DNA of 64,000 bases, taken from contig NZ_JARGNA010000006.1 in the NCBI RefSeq assembly GCF_030167905.1, forward strand, positions 62,001-126,000. Direction: 5' to 3'. Shown in pieces: positions 6,195 through 14,026 of the stretch. The notes beneath the pieces are model-generated. The model was not told the DNA's origin, did no database searches, and saw only the letters and a program-made list of their open reading frames with translations. The position numbers were made by a program, and so were the translations under genes. The stretch comes from Flavobacterium terrisoli. Lineage in GTDB: Bacteria; Bacteroidota; Bacteroidia; Flavobacteriales; Flavobacteriaceae. Numbering within the stretch: position 1 is the stretch's first letter; every line of letters begins with the position of its first letter.

Positions 6195-9035
6195 ATGAAG
6201 TATTTCCACGAAAAAATCGAAGCCAAATGGCAACAGTATTGGGCACAAAACCAAACTTTCGCCGCAACCAATAATTCAGATAAGCCCAAGTATTACGTAC
6301 TCGACATGTTTCCTTATCCGTCCGGAGCAGGATTGCACGTTGGGCACCCGCTGGGTTACATCGCTTCCGATATCGTGGCGCGTTTCAAACGCCATAAAGG
6401 TTTCAATGTGTTGCATCCGCAAGGCTATGATTCTTTTGGTCTTCCGGCGGAACAATACGCCATCCAAACCGGGCAACATCCGGAGAAAACTACTAGAGAA
6501 AACATTGTGCGTTACCGCGAGCAATTGGACAAAATCGGTTTCTCCTTCGATTGGAGCAGAGAAGTACGCACGTCCAACGCCGATTATTACAAACACACGC
6601 AGTGGATTTTTATCCAGTTGTTCAACTCCTGGTACAATTTAGAAACTGATCGTGCAGAAGACATTTCAGAGTTGGTTAAGATTTTTCAAATGGCCGGAAA
6701 CGCCACCATTAAAGCGGTTTGCGATGATGATACCGAAATCTTTTTCCCTTCCGATTGGAATTCCTATTCAGAAGAACAGCAACAACAAATCCTTTTAAAA
6801 TACCGATTGACCTATTTGGCCGAAACCGAAGTCAACTGGTGTCCGGCACTCGGAACGGTATTGGCCAATGACGAAATCGTAAACGGTGTTTCCGAACGCG
6901 GTGGTCATCCGGTCATCCGCAAAAAAATGACCCAATGGTCAATGCGAATTTCAGCTTATGCCGAAAGATTATTACAAGGTTTAGACACGATTGACTGGAG
7001 TGAATCTATAAAAGAATCACAACGAAACTGGATTGGAAAATCGGTTGGAGCGTCTGTTACGTTTAATGTTATCCCGAGCGCAGTCGAGGGAACTTCTCAT
7101 AAAATTGACGTCTTTACAACACGTCCTGACACAATATTCGGAGTGACGTTTATGACGTTGGCACCAGAACACGAATTGGTTTCGCAAATCACCACTGCCG
7201 AACAAAAAGCAGCCGTGGAAGCTTATGTTGAAGCGACCGCCAAGCGTTCAGAAAGAGAAAGAATGGCCGATGTCAAAACCATTTCAGGTGTTTTTACAGG
7301 AGCATTTGCCGAACATCCGTTTACCAAAGAACCAATTCCGGTTTGGATTGGTGATTATGTATTGGCAGGTTACGGAACCGGAGCCGTTATGGCGGTTCCT
7401 TGTGGCGATGAAAGAGATTATGCGTTTGCCAATCATTTCAAAGGTCAAAATGGGATGCCCGAAATCAAAAACATTTTCAACCAGGATATTTCACAAGAGG
7501 CATTTGCTTCAAAAGATAATTTTCAATTGGTGAATTCCGATTTCCTAAACGGTTTGGGTTACAAAGACGGAACTAAAAAAATTATAGAGGAATTAGAAAA
7601 GATTCATCAAGGGAAAGGCAAAACCAATTACCGTTTGCGCGATGCGGTTTTCTCCCGACAAAGATATTGGGGCGAACCGTTCCCGGTGTATTATGTAAAC
7701 GGCTTGCCACAAATGATAGCCGATGAGCATTTACCAATAGTGTTACCTGAAGTTGAAAAATATTTACCCACCGAAGACGGCCAACCACCATTAGGTAATG
7801 CCACGGATTGGGCTTGGGACAGAACGCAGAACGCAGTAGTCAGAACGCAGTTAATTGATAACGTGAATGTGTTTCCTTTGGAACTCAACACCATGCCGGG
7901 TTGGGCAGGAAGTTCGTGGTATTGGATGCGTTATATGGATGCGCACAATGACGCTGAGTTTGCTAGTCAAGATGCCTTAAAATACTGGGAAAGCGTAGAT
8001 TTATACATAGGCGGAAGCGAGCACGCGACCGGCCATTTGTTGTACTCCCGTTTTTGGAACAAATTCCTAAAAGATAGAGGTTACGCACCAACGGAAGAAC
8101 CATTCAAAAAGTTGATCAATCAGGGAATGATTTTGGGGATGAGTGCCATAGTCTATAGAGTTTCCGGAACAAATAAATATGTTTCGAAAAATCTCAGAAA
8201 AGATTATGAAACTGAAGAATTAAGAGTTGATGTAAATATTGTTAATGCTTCAGATGAAATTGATTTGGACAAATTAAGGAATTGGATTCCAGAATTTAAA
8301 GATGCCGAGTTCATTTTAGAAAACGGTAAATATATTGTTGGGCGTGAAGTTGAAAAAATGTCAAAACGTTGGTATAACGTCGTGAACCCCGATGACATTT
8401 GCAACGATTATGGTGCGGATACTTTGCGTTTATACGAAATGTTCCTTGGGCCATTAGAACAAGCCAAACCTTGGAACACCGCAGGAATCACAGGCGTTTC
8501 AGGTTTCTTAAAAAAACTATGGCGTTTGTATTTTGACGACAACGGTTTGATTGTGACCAATGACGAACCAACACCGGAAATGTACAAATCGTTACACAAA
8601 ACCATCAAAAAAGTAACGGAAGATATCGAGAACTTTTCGTTCAATACTTCGGTATCGCAGTTTATGATTTGTGTGAACGAATTGGCGCAAATGAAATGCC
8701 ACCACAGAGCGATTTTAGAGCCATTGGCGATTGTAATTTCGCCTTATGCGCCGCATATTGCTGAGGAACTTTGGTCGCAATTAGGACACGAAGGTTCCAT
8801 TTCAACCGTTGCATTCCCAATTGTAAACGAAAAATACTTAGTAGAATCTGAAAAAGAATATCCGGTTTCTTTCAACGGAAAAATGCGTTTTACCATCAAA
8901 CTGCCTTTGGATTTATCGGCTAAGGAAATTGAAGAAATTGTCATGGCAGATGAGCGCACCATCAAACAATTGGATGGCAAAACACCCAATAAAGTGATTA
9001 TCGTTCCGGGCAGAGTGATTAACTTGGTAGGATAA
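6195..9035 (+). CDS. leuS: Leucyl-tRNA synthetase
   Basis: Charges tRNA-Leu. From the ATG at 6195 (MKYFHEKIEAKWQ, the usual N-terminus of the family) the product has 946 residues; an upstream in-frame TTG at 6180 is not needed. The HIGH motif is HVGH in PYPSGAGLHVGHPLGY, and the editing domain contains FTTRPDTIFGVTF. The KMSKS motif reads KMSKR (EKMSKRWYNVVNPDD), so its last Ser is replaced. The CP1/leucine-specific regions are complete. Two short segments look like translated repeat DNA: IPSAVEG (bases 7073-7090) and RTQNAVVRTQ (7820-7850). A strong terminator follows. Confidence 0.97.
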   Translation: MKYFHEKIEAKWQQYWAQNQTFAATNNSDKPKYYVLDMFPYPSGAGLHVGHPLGYIASDIVARFKRHKGFNVLHPQGYDSFGLPAEQYAIQTGQHPEKTTRENIVRYREQLDKIGFSFDWSREVRTSNADYYKHTQWIFIQLFNSWYNLETDRAEDISELVKIFQMAGNATIKAVCDDDTEIFFPSDWNSYSEEQQQQILLKYRLTYLAETEVNWCPALGTVLANDEIVNGVSERGGHPVIRKKMTQWSMRISAYAERLLQGLDTIDWSESIKESQRNWIGKSVGASVTFNVIPSAVEGTSHKIDVFTTRPDTIFGVTFMTLAPEHELVSQITTAEQKAAVEAYVEATAKRSERERMADVKTISGVFTGAFAEHPFTKEPIPVWIGDYVLAGYGTGAVMAVPCGDERDYAFANHFKGQNGMPEIKNIFNQDISQEAFASKDNFQLVNSDFLNGLGYKDGTKKIIEELEKIHQGKGKTNYRLRDAVFSRQRYWGEPFPVYYVNGLPQMIADEHLPIVLPEVEKYLPTEDGQPPLGNATDWAWDRTQNAVVRTQLIDNVNVFPLELNTMPGWAGSSWYWMRYMDAHNDAEFASQDALKYWESVDLYIGGSEHATGHLLYSRFWNKFLKDRGYAPTEEPFKKLINQGMILGMSAIVYRVSGTNKYVSKNLRKDYETEELRVDVNIVNASDEIDLDKLRNWIPEFKDAEFILENGKYIVGREVEKMSKRWYNVVNPDDICNDYGADTLRLYEMFLGPLEQAKPWNTAGITGVSGFLKKLWRLYFDDNGLIVTNDEPTPEMYKSLHKTIKKVTEDIENFSFNTSVSQFMICVNELAQMKCHHRAILEPLAIVISPYAPHIAEELWSQLGHEGSISTVAFPIVNEKYLVESEKEYPVSFNGKMRFTIKLPLDLSAKEIEEIVMADERTIKQLDGKTPNKVIIVPGRVINLVG
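7073..7090 (+). repeat. Short interspersed element translated inside leuS
   Basis: CCCGAGCGCAGTCGAGGG encodes part of VIPSAVEGT just before the conserved FTTRPDTIFG block of the editing domain. From general knowledge of Flavobacterium genomes, near-identical strings recur in non-coding DNA; only this copy lies in the window. Confidence 0.5.
7820..7850 (+). repeat. 7-nt-period CAGNNNN array translated inside leuS
   Basis: CAG recurs at 7820, 7827, 7834, 7841 and 7848, in exact 7-base phase with the unit CAGAACG repeated. It encodes DRTQNAVVRTQL between the WAWD segment and the conserved FPLELNTMPGWAGSSW block. The same unit occurs between pyrH and frr. Confidence 0.8.
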
Positions 9036-9063
9036 CACTCGAACTGACGATGCAAATAATAAC

Positions 9064-9100
9064 AATCCCAAATTCAGCAAATGAATTTGGGATTTTTTTT
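9064..9100 (+). terminator. Terminator of leuS
   Basis: Perfect 13-bp stem (9064-9076 with 9082-9094), 5-nt loop GCAAA, then a run of Ts. Confidence 0.92.
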
Positions 9101-9146
9101 GTAACCGAAAATCATATCTTCCGACTAATTCAGAAAAACTAAGAAT

Positions 9147-9332
9147 ATGAAAAAACACGAAATCCACACTGTTGTTGAAAAAGCAGGCTTTGCCAGTATG
9201 AAAGAAAGAAAGACTGAAAAAGTCGAACATTTTCTCAACGAAAAAGCCAATGCCGGTTACGAAATTGTCAGCGTTTCCTTCACCTATTACGAAGGAGCAG
9301 AATTAATTGCCTTTATCACTATTTGCCGATAA
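9147..9332 (+). CDS. Small protein, possibly DUF4177-like
   Basis: 61 residues, soluble, charged N-terminal half (MKKHEIHTVVEKAG). It ends with a segment AGYEIVSVSFTYYEGAELIAFITI that has the look of the DUF4177 'GWELVSV...YLAFLKR' pattern. That assignment is by eye and uncertain. It stands alone between the leuS terminator and the metallopeptidase gene. Its stop codon lies in a hairpin (9328-9351). Confidence 0.55.
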   Translation: MKKHEIHTVVEKAGFASMKERKTEKVEHFLNEKANAGYEIVSVSFTYYEGAELIAFITICR

Positions 9333-9351
9333 GTGACAAGCTGTCATTATC
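9328..9351. other. Hairpin over the stop codon of the 61-residue gene
   Basis: GATAA-G-TGACA (9328-9338), loop AGC, TGTCA-TTATC (9342-9351): ten pairs and one bulged G. No T-run follows, so it is a weak terminator or an operator rather than a classical terminator. Confidence 0.45.
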
Positions 9352-9403
9352 AATCCTTTGGCGTGTAATTTGATGAACTTTTAGAAACTAAAAATTACAA
9401 ATC

Positions 9404-10099
9404 ATGTTAGGATATTATATTTTAATCGGCTTGATTGCCTTAGTCAGTTTTGCCGTAAGCTCGAAACTAAAGAGCAAATTCGCAGAATACTCACACATCC
9501 ATTTGCGCAATGGCATGAGCGGAGCCGAAATTGCTACGCAAATGTTGCACGATCATGGGATTTATGATGTAGAAGTTAAGTCGGCCGTAGGAGAATTAAC
9601 AGACCACTACAATCCTACGAATAAAACAGTGAACCTGAGCGAAGGGGTTTATAACCAAAGAAATGCCGCTGCGGCTGCAGTTGCCGCTCACGAATGCGGT
9701 CATGCCGTTCAACACGCAACGGCTTATAATATGCTACAGTTGCGTTCCCAGTTGGTACCGATTGTAAACGTTTCTTCCACTTTGTCACAGTTCCTGATTA
9801 TTGGCGGTTTGATGTTATCACTAGCCGCCGGTTTAGGTTTTGGGTTTTACATCGCCGTTATCGGTTTGGTATTGATGGCAATTGCAACAGCCTTTGCCTT
9901 TATTACACTTCCGGTAGAATATGATGCCAGTAACCGTGCTTTGGCTTGGTTGAAAAATAAAAATATGTTGAGCCAACAGGAATATGCAGGCGCCGAAGAC
10001 GCTTTGAAATGGGCTGCGAGAACTTATGTCGTAGCCGCGATTGGAGCTCTGGCCTCGCTGCTATATTGGGCAGTACAAGTTTTTGGAAGAAGAGATTAA
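9404..10099 (+). CDS. Zinc metallopeptidase, YugP family
   Basis: Neutral zinc metallopeptidase of the YugP/DUF2268-like membrane family. In the 231-residue product the zinc motif HECGH is at residues 96-100, after an alanine-rich helix. There is an N-terminal TM (about 1-20), two central TMs (about 122-165) and a C-terminal hydrophobic segment (about 205-225). The EYDASNRAL stretch after the TMs, which would carry the third zinc ligand region, is present. It probably acts at the cytoplasmic membrane; substrates are unknown. Closed by a terminator. Confidence 0.9.
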   Translation: MLGYYILIGLIALVSFAVSSKLKSKFAEYSHIHLRNGMSGAEIATQMLHDHGIYDVEVKSAVGELTDHYNPTNKTVNLSEGVYNQRNAAAAAVAAHECGHAVQHATAYNMLQLRSQLVPIVNVSSTLSQFLIIGGLMLSLAAGLGFGFYIAVIGLVLMAIATAFAFITLPVEYDASNRALAWLKNKNMLSQQEYAGAEDALKWAARTYVVAAIGALASLLYWAVQVFGRRD

Positions 10100-10106
10100 A
10101 AATAAT

Positions 10107-10137
10107 AAACCCGTTACGAGAGTAGCGGGTTTTGTTT
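10107..10137 (+). terminator. Terminator after the metallopeptidase gene
   Basis: 11-bp stem AAACCCGTTAC (10107-10117) / GTAGCGGGTTT (10122-10132) with loop GAGA and a T-rich tail. It could also serve the convergent HxlR gene. Confidence 0.85.
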
Positions 10138-10487
10138 TATGGTTTGCTGCTGTTGCGAACACCCCAATCCGCTAAGGCAGTGAGAGCAGGAAGTAATTCG
10201 GCACCCGAATGGGTAAGACTGTATTCAACGTGTGGCGGCATAACTTCAACAACGGTTCGCAGCACTAAGCTGTCCGATTCGAGCTGTTTCAGATGCTGAA
10301 TCAGCATTTTTTCGGTAATTGGCGGAATGGCTTTTTTAAGTTCGCTATAACGCAATCTTCCGTCTTTAAGGTTCCAAAGGATAAGCGGTTTCCAACGGCC
10401 GCCGACTTTATCCAGGGCAAAACTAACCGGACAAACAGCGCTGATGGTTTTGCGGTTTTCATTATTAGTTGAAGTTTCTTTAATCAT
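10137..10487 (-). CDS. HxlR-family transcriptional regulator
   Basis: 116-residue winged-helix protein of the HxlR/MarR-like type: CPVSFALDKVGGRWKPLILWNLKDG (about 19-43) is the family signature, with C19 in the position used for redox sensing in relatives such as YodB (inference for this protein). ATG start at 10487. It is divergent from the NmrA-like gene. The shared region carries two palindromes TTGTACAA that overlap or adjoin both promoters, so it probably represses itself and the neighbour. Confidence 0.92.
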   Translation of the reverse strand: MIKETSTNNENRKTISAVCPVSFALDKVGGRWKPLILWNLKDGRLRYSELKKAIPPITEKMLIQHLKQLESDSLVLRTVVEVMPPHVEYSLTHSGAELLPALTALADWGVRNSSKP

Positions 10488-10513
10488 TTTATAACATACT
10501 TTTAGGTAGGTAC

Positions 10514-10549
10514 TTGTACAAAAGTAAGTATAAAATTAACTTTGTACAA
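10514..10549. promoter_or_regulatory. Probable HxlR operator with divergent promoters
   Basis: The palindrome TTGTACAA occurs twice (10514-10521 and 10542-10549), within a 9-bp inverted repeat TTGTACAAA / TTTGTACAA. The minus-strand -7 element TACTTTTG (10519-10526) serves the regulator. The plus-strand -7 element TAACTTTG (10537-10544) serves the reductase gene. Binding at the palindromes would block both. Confidence 0.7.
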
Positions 10550-10569
10550 TAATTTTAAAAATAAAAATC

Positions 10570-11460
10570 ATGAAATACGTTTTAACAGGTTCTACAGGAA
10601 ATATTACAAAACCATTGGCTTCAACATTAATTGGAGCCGGACATGACGTGACCATCATTAGCAGTAATGAATCACGAAAAGGAGAAATCGAAAAACTAGG
10701 AGCAAAAGCGGCTATCGGAAGTGTATTGGATAAAACATTTTTAACCAATGCTTTTTCAGGCGCTGATGCAGTTTACCTGATGATTCCGCCAACCTTTAGT
10801 GTTAGCGATTGGCTGGGCTATCAAAAAGAAGTGGCTGAAAATTTTATAGCTGCTATTCAACAAAGTGATGTCAAAAACATTGTGCAACTGAGCAGCATTG
10901 GTGCTCATTTGGGCGAAGGCGCAGGGCCGATTGACGGCTTGGCTTATCTGGAAAAAAGACTCGATACCATTGCTGGAATCAATGTGGTAAAATTGCGACC
11001 TTCTTATTTCTACACCAATTTCTACACGATGACCGATATGATCAAACAGGCCGGGATTTTGGGCTCGAATTTGGGCAGTGCCAACCAACAATTAGTCTTA
11101 ACACATCCAAGCGATATAGCCGATGCTGCTGCAAAACAGTTGCTGGCGCTAGATTTTAAAGGACAAAATATTGAGTATGTATCGAGTGATGTTCGTTCGT
11201 TTTCAGATATTGTAAAAGTAATGGGCGAAGCCATTGGGAAACCTGAATTGCCTTGGATCCATTTTTCAGATGAAGATACATTCCAAGGCATGACACAAGC
11301 CGGTCTTCCGGAAGTTTTTGCCAAAAGCTATGTGCAAATGGGTAAATCGATTCGGGAAGGATTGATTCAGGAAGATTATTTCAACAGAAAGGAGCAACCA
11401 CAAGGAAAAGTAAAACTGGAAGATTTTGCCAAAGAATTTGCAACAGGCTTTAATAACTAA
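10570..11460 (+). CDS. NmrA-like NAD(P)-binding oxidoreductase
   Basis: 296 residues of the atypical short-chain dehydrogenase (NmrA/QOR2-like) fold. The N-terminal TGSTGNITKPLASTLIGAGH is the dinucleotide-binding loop. There is no YxxxK catalytic pair in the usual place, as in NmrA-like quinone reductases. Paired divergently with an HxlR regulator, as such reductases often are; the pair may respond to electrophiles or quinones (inference). Cytoplasmic. A terminator follows directly. Confidence 0.88.
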   Translation: MKYVLTGSTGNITKPLASTLIGAGHDVTIISSNESRKGEIEKLGAKAAIGSVLDKTFLTNAFSGADAVYLMIPPTFSVSDWLGYQKEVAENFIAAIQQSDVKNIVQLSSIGAHLGEGAGPIDGLAYLEKRLDTIAGINVVKLRPSYFYTNFYTMTDMIKQAGILGSNLGSANQQLVLTHPSDIADAAAKQLLALDFKGQNIEYVSSDVRSFSDIVKVMGEAIGKPELPWIHFSDEDTFQGMTQAGLPEVFAKSYVQMGKSIREGLIQEDYFNRKEQPQGKVKLEDFAKEFATGFNN

Positions 11461-11466
11461 ACACAG

Positions 11467-11494
11467 AATCCGCTATGAGAGTAGCGGATTTTTT
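11467..11494 (+). terminator. Terminator after the NmrA-like gene
   Basis: 9-bp stem AATCCGCTA (11467-11475) / TAGCGGATT (11482-11490), 6-nt loop, then TTTT. Confidence 0.85.
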
Positions 11495-11503
11495 ATTTAA
11501 AGC

Positions 11504-11587
11504 TAGTTCCCGCTGTCCGCGTCAATCTTTTGCTGTCGCTTCGCAAGCTCAGCGTAAGCAAAAGGATTTCTGCTTCCATCGGGGCTA
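11504..11587 (+). repeat. Hairpin-forming interspersed element, copy B
   Basis: The outer helix pairs TAGT(T)CCCG (11504-11512) with CGGGGCTA (11580-11587). The inner helix pairs CTTTTGC (11527-11533) with GCAAAAG (11558-11564). It lies between a terminator and the convergent Lrp gene. Copy C at 49191-49253 has the same plan with compensating changes. Confidence 0.65.
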
Positions 11588-11627
11588 AAGAGTAAACCAT
11601 TTTTCAAATCACCGAATCGCCAAATTA

Positions 11628-12098
11628 CTACAATTGGATCTGTCTTTCAATTTGTTGTTCGAGAGAAATAAACGTTTCTGTTCTCGAAACACCATCAATC
11701 GGCTGGACTTTTTTGTTCAACAGTTGCATCAAATGCTCGTTGTCACGGCAAATGATTTTGATTAATATGGACCAATTTCCGGTGGTATAATGACATTCCA
11801 AAACTTCGGGTATTTTTTTGAGTTCCCGCACAGCATCCGAATTGCTCGAAGCCTTGTCCAGATAAATCCCGATAAATGCCATCGTTTTATAACCCAAAAC
11901 CTTGTTGTCAATAATAAATTTCGAACCCGAAATCACACCGGCATCTTCGAGTTTGCGCAATCTTTGGTGAATTGCCGCACCGGAAATGCCAATCTTGTTG
12001 GCGATTTGCAGAATCGGTTTTCGGGCATCTTCCATCAGGTCGCGGAGGATTTCCTTGTCGATGCCGTCAATTTCTATTTGTAGTTGATTTATCTTCAT
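11628..12098 (-). CDS. Lrp/AsnC-family transcriptional regulator
   Basis: Feast/famine regulator. The N-terminal helix-turn-helix spans about residues 10-55 (LQIANKIGISGAAIHQRLRKLEDAGVI) and the C-terminal RAM ligand domain about 65-145. I place the start at ATG 12098 (MKINQLQ); the frame extends to a TTG at 12104 but nothing supports that. 156 residues, normal for the family. It lies downstream of a saccharopine dehydrogenase-like gene with a terminator between, so it may regulate amino acid metabolism nearby (inference). Confidence 0.92.
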   Translation of the reverse strand: MKINQLQIEIDGIDKEILRDLMEDARKPILQIANKIGISGAAIHQRLRKLEDAGVISGSKFIIDNKVLGYKTMAFIGIYLDKASSNSDAVRELKKIPEVLECHYTTGNWSILIKIICRDNEHLMQLLNKKVQPIDGVSRTETFISLEQQIERQIQL

Positions 12099-12150
12099 AT
12101 TCAATATATTTAAAGTAAAAATAGCAATTTACTTTACATATTAAAATAAA

Positions 12151-12178
12151 AAACCGAAATCGGTTAAGATTTCGGTTT
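12151..12178 (-). terminator. Terminator of the saccharopine dehydrogenase-like gene
   Basis: Perfect 11-bp stem AAACCGAAATC (12151-12161) / GATTTCGGTTT (12168-12178), 6-nt loop, T-run on the minus strand. Confidence 0.9.
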
Positions 12179-12200
12179 TACTATAGTTGTCAGTCAGGGT

Positions 12201-13577
12201 TTAATTTCCAACCAATTTATCAGGATTGTAACCTACATAAGGCATTTCGGTTTCGTTAAAAACAATGCCGTGTAAGGCTAGTTCTTTCAAAATAGGTTCG
12301 TATACTTCTTTTTTGATTGGCAATTGTACACCAGGTGTTTTGATGTCACCGTTCAGGATATGTAAAGTCGCCATAGCAACCGGTAATCCTACGGTTTTGG
12401 CCATAGCGGTATAGATTTGGTCATCGCCAATGCAAACCATTTTGGAATCTATTTGTTTGCGCTCGCCGTTGTGTTCGTAGCCAAATTTGTGGTACATCAC
12501 AATCATATCTTTGTCTTCCGGTTGTAAGGTCCATTTGTCGTTTAAGATACGCTCTAAAATTTGTGCCGGAGTTGCATTTTTGAGTCCAACGATTTTCTTT
12601 GCATTAAAGATATCGAGTTCCATTAATTTGTCCCACATGATGTCATCCTGTTCGATGCCTAATGCCATTCGGGTTTTCAATTCTACCGAATCTGAAGCGT
12701 GAAATGGTAAAAAAGAATTGATAAAATCACGATAACTCATCGTTTCTGAATTCTCCATTACATAAGAATCATCGGTCATGCCCAATTGGACAAACATGTT
12801 CCAGGCTTTTGAAAAACCAACCCTACGAATGGTTCCGCGGTATAAAGTCAGGATGTCATCCAGGCCATAAATGCTTCTGTATTTTAAAGAATCGCGATTG
12901 GCATAGCCTTCAAATTTTCCGTAACCTTCCACATGAAAGAATTCTGTTCTGCGGAATAATTTGTGGTACGGGATGTATTTGTATTTGCCTTCCTGAATAA
13001 ATTTGGCTGCGCCGCCCTGACCGGCTAAAACCACATTTCGGGGCGCCCAGGTGAATTTGTAATTCCAAAGATTGTCATCCGATTCAGGGGCAATCAAACC
13101 GCCGCAAAAGGATTCAAATAAAATCATCGTCCCGCCTTTGGCGTGAATTTCGTCAATCACTTTCATGGCACTCATATGGTCAATGCCGGGATCGAGTCCT
13201 ACTTCATTCATGAAAATTAGTCCGTTGGCTTTTACAGCTTCGTCCAAACTTTGCATTTCCTCCGAAATATAGGAAGCGGTAACCATATTTTTCTTGTAGG
13301 TTATACAGTCTTTTGCTACTTCAATGTGCATGTGTGCCGGTAACATTGAAATGACGATATCGGCTTTTTGAATTTCGGCCTGACGCTGTTCAACATTATT
13401 AATGTCTAAAGCAATCGGGGTTGCATTAGGGTGATTGTATGTTTTTCTTCTGGCCAATTCTATGGATAAATCAGCAAGGGTCACATTTAAGTTTTCCTGA
13501 GGGGATTTTCTTAAAAGGTATTTTATTAGTGATGATGCAGAGCGACCTGCTCCTATGATTAATATATTTCTACTCAC
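12201..13577 (-). CDS. Saccharopine dehydrogenase family protein
   Basis: 458 residues. N-terminal Rossmann domain (IIGAGRSASSLIKYL, about 6-20) and the saccharopine dehydrogenase C-terminal domain, with the signature EVGLDPGIDHMSAMKVID (about 125-142) and FCGGLIAPESDDNLWNYKF. In lysine metabolism the family interconverts saccharopine with glutamate plus aminoadipate semialdehyde; the exact substrate here is not proven. The start is GTG at 13577, directly before the Rossmann strand. An Lrp-type regulator lies next downstream. Confidence 0.9.
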   Translation of the reverse strand: MSRNILIIGAGRSASSLIKYLLRKSPQENLNVTLADLSIELARRKTYNHPNATPIALDINNVEQRQAEIQKADIVISMLPAHMHIEVAKDCITYKKNMVTASYISEEMQSLDEAVKANGLIFMNEVGLDPGIDHMSAMKVIDEIHAKGGTMILFESFCGGLIAPESDDNLWNYKFTWAPRNVVLAGQGGAAKFIQEGKYKYIPYHKLFRRTEFFHVEGYGKFEGYANRDSLKYRSIYGLDDILTLYRGTIRRVGFSKAWNMFVQLGMTDDSYVMENSETMSYRDFINSFLPFHASDSVELKTRMALGIEQDDIMWDKLMELDIFNAKKIVGLKNATPAQILERILNDKWTLQPEDKDMIVMYHKFGYEHNGERKQIDSKMVCIGDDQIYTAMAKTVGLPVAMATLHILNGDIKTPGVQLPIKKEVYEPILKELALHGIVFNETEMPYVGYNPDKLVGN

Positions 13578-13639
13578 GATTAAAAATTGTTTTTTTGGTG
13601 TTCATGAACCTGCGGTTTCATGCGTTTGTTTGTTACCTG

Positions 13640-13647
13640 CAAAGGTA
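13640..13647 (-). promoter_or_regulatory. -7 element upstream of the saccharopine dehydrogenase-like gene
   Basis: TACCTTTG on the minus strand, about 60 bases before the GTG. The leader contains a small hairpin CATGAA/TTCATG (13603-13608, 13617-13622). Confidence 0.55.
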
Positions 13648-13661
13648 TGAATTTGAAATAA

Positions 13662-13689
13662 AAAAGCCCATCGTTTCAGATGAGCTTTT
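13662..13689 (-). terminator. Terminator of the 107-residue membrane protein gene
   Basis: AAAAGCCCATC (13662-13672) pairs with GATGAGCTTTT (13679-13689) with one mismatch; T-run on the minus strand. Confidence 0.75.
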
Positions 13690-13691
13690 CG

Positions 13692-14015
13692 TTATTCTAA
13701 GCCTTCGAGTTCTTCGAGTTCTTTTTTCGCTTCCTGTTTGGTTTCTATTTTCTGTTGTTCAAATTGAGTATCTGTAGCGACTTCATCTTTAATTAATAAA
13801 GTTTTACCGAGAACTACAATCGAACACAACGCGCCGATTATCAATACAATTTTTGGAAATTTCTTTTGGCTTTCTTCTGACTTTCTTAAAGTCAATAAGC
13901 CAAAGATCAAAGCCAAACCAATCGGAAGGAACGCCAATGTGTCCATCGGTAAAATGGTAAAGGCAATGCCCAACGCACCAAAAACACAGGCTAAAATTAA
14001 AAACAGTTTTCTCAT
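13692..14015 (-). CDS. Small membrane protein of unknown function
   Basis: 107 residues, ATG at 14015. Hydrophobic helices at about 4-20, 24-43 and 55-73. The C-terminal tail is acidic and glutamine-rich (KQEAKKELEELEGLE) and probably cytoplasmic and helical. I do not recognise a family. It starts 11 bases after the stop of the DUF3108 gene and is likely cotranscribed with it. Confidence 0.75.
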   Translation of the reverse strand: MRKLFLILACVFGALGIAFTILPMDTLAFLPIGLALIFGLLTLRKSEESQKKFPKIVLIIGALCSIVVLGKTLLIKDEVATDTQFEQQKIETKQEAKKELEELEGLE

Positions 14016-14026
14016 GATTCCTTATA

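Noticed and set aside
6085..6596. Reading frames on the minus strand of leuS and similar frames opposite other long genes
   Set aside because: They are antisense to confidently identified genes and show no signal peptide, motif or promoter of their own.
12098..12104. TTG start of the Lrp regulator
   Set aside because: An ATG two codons later gives the normal N-terminus; nothing supports the TTG.
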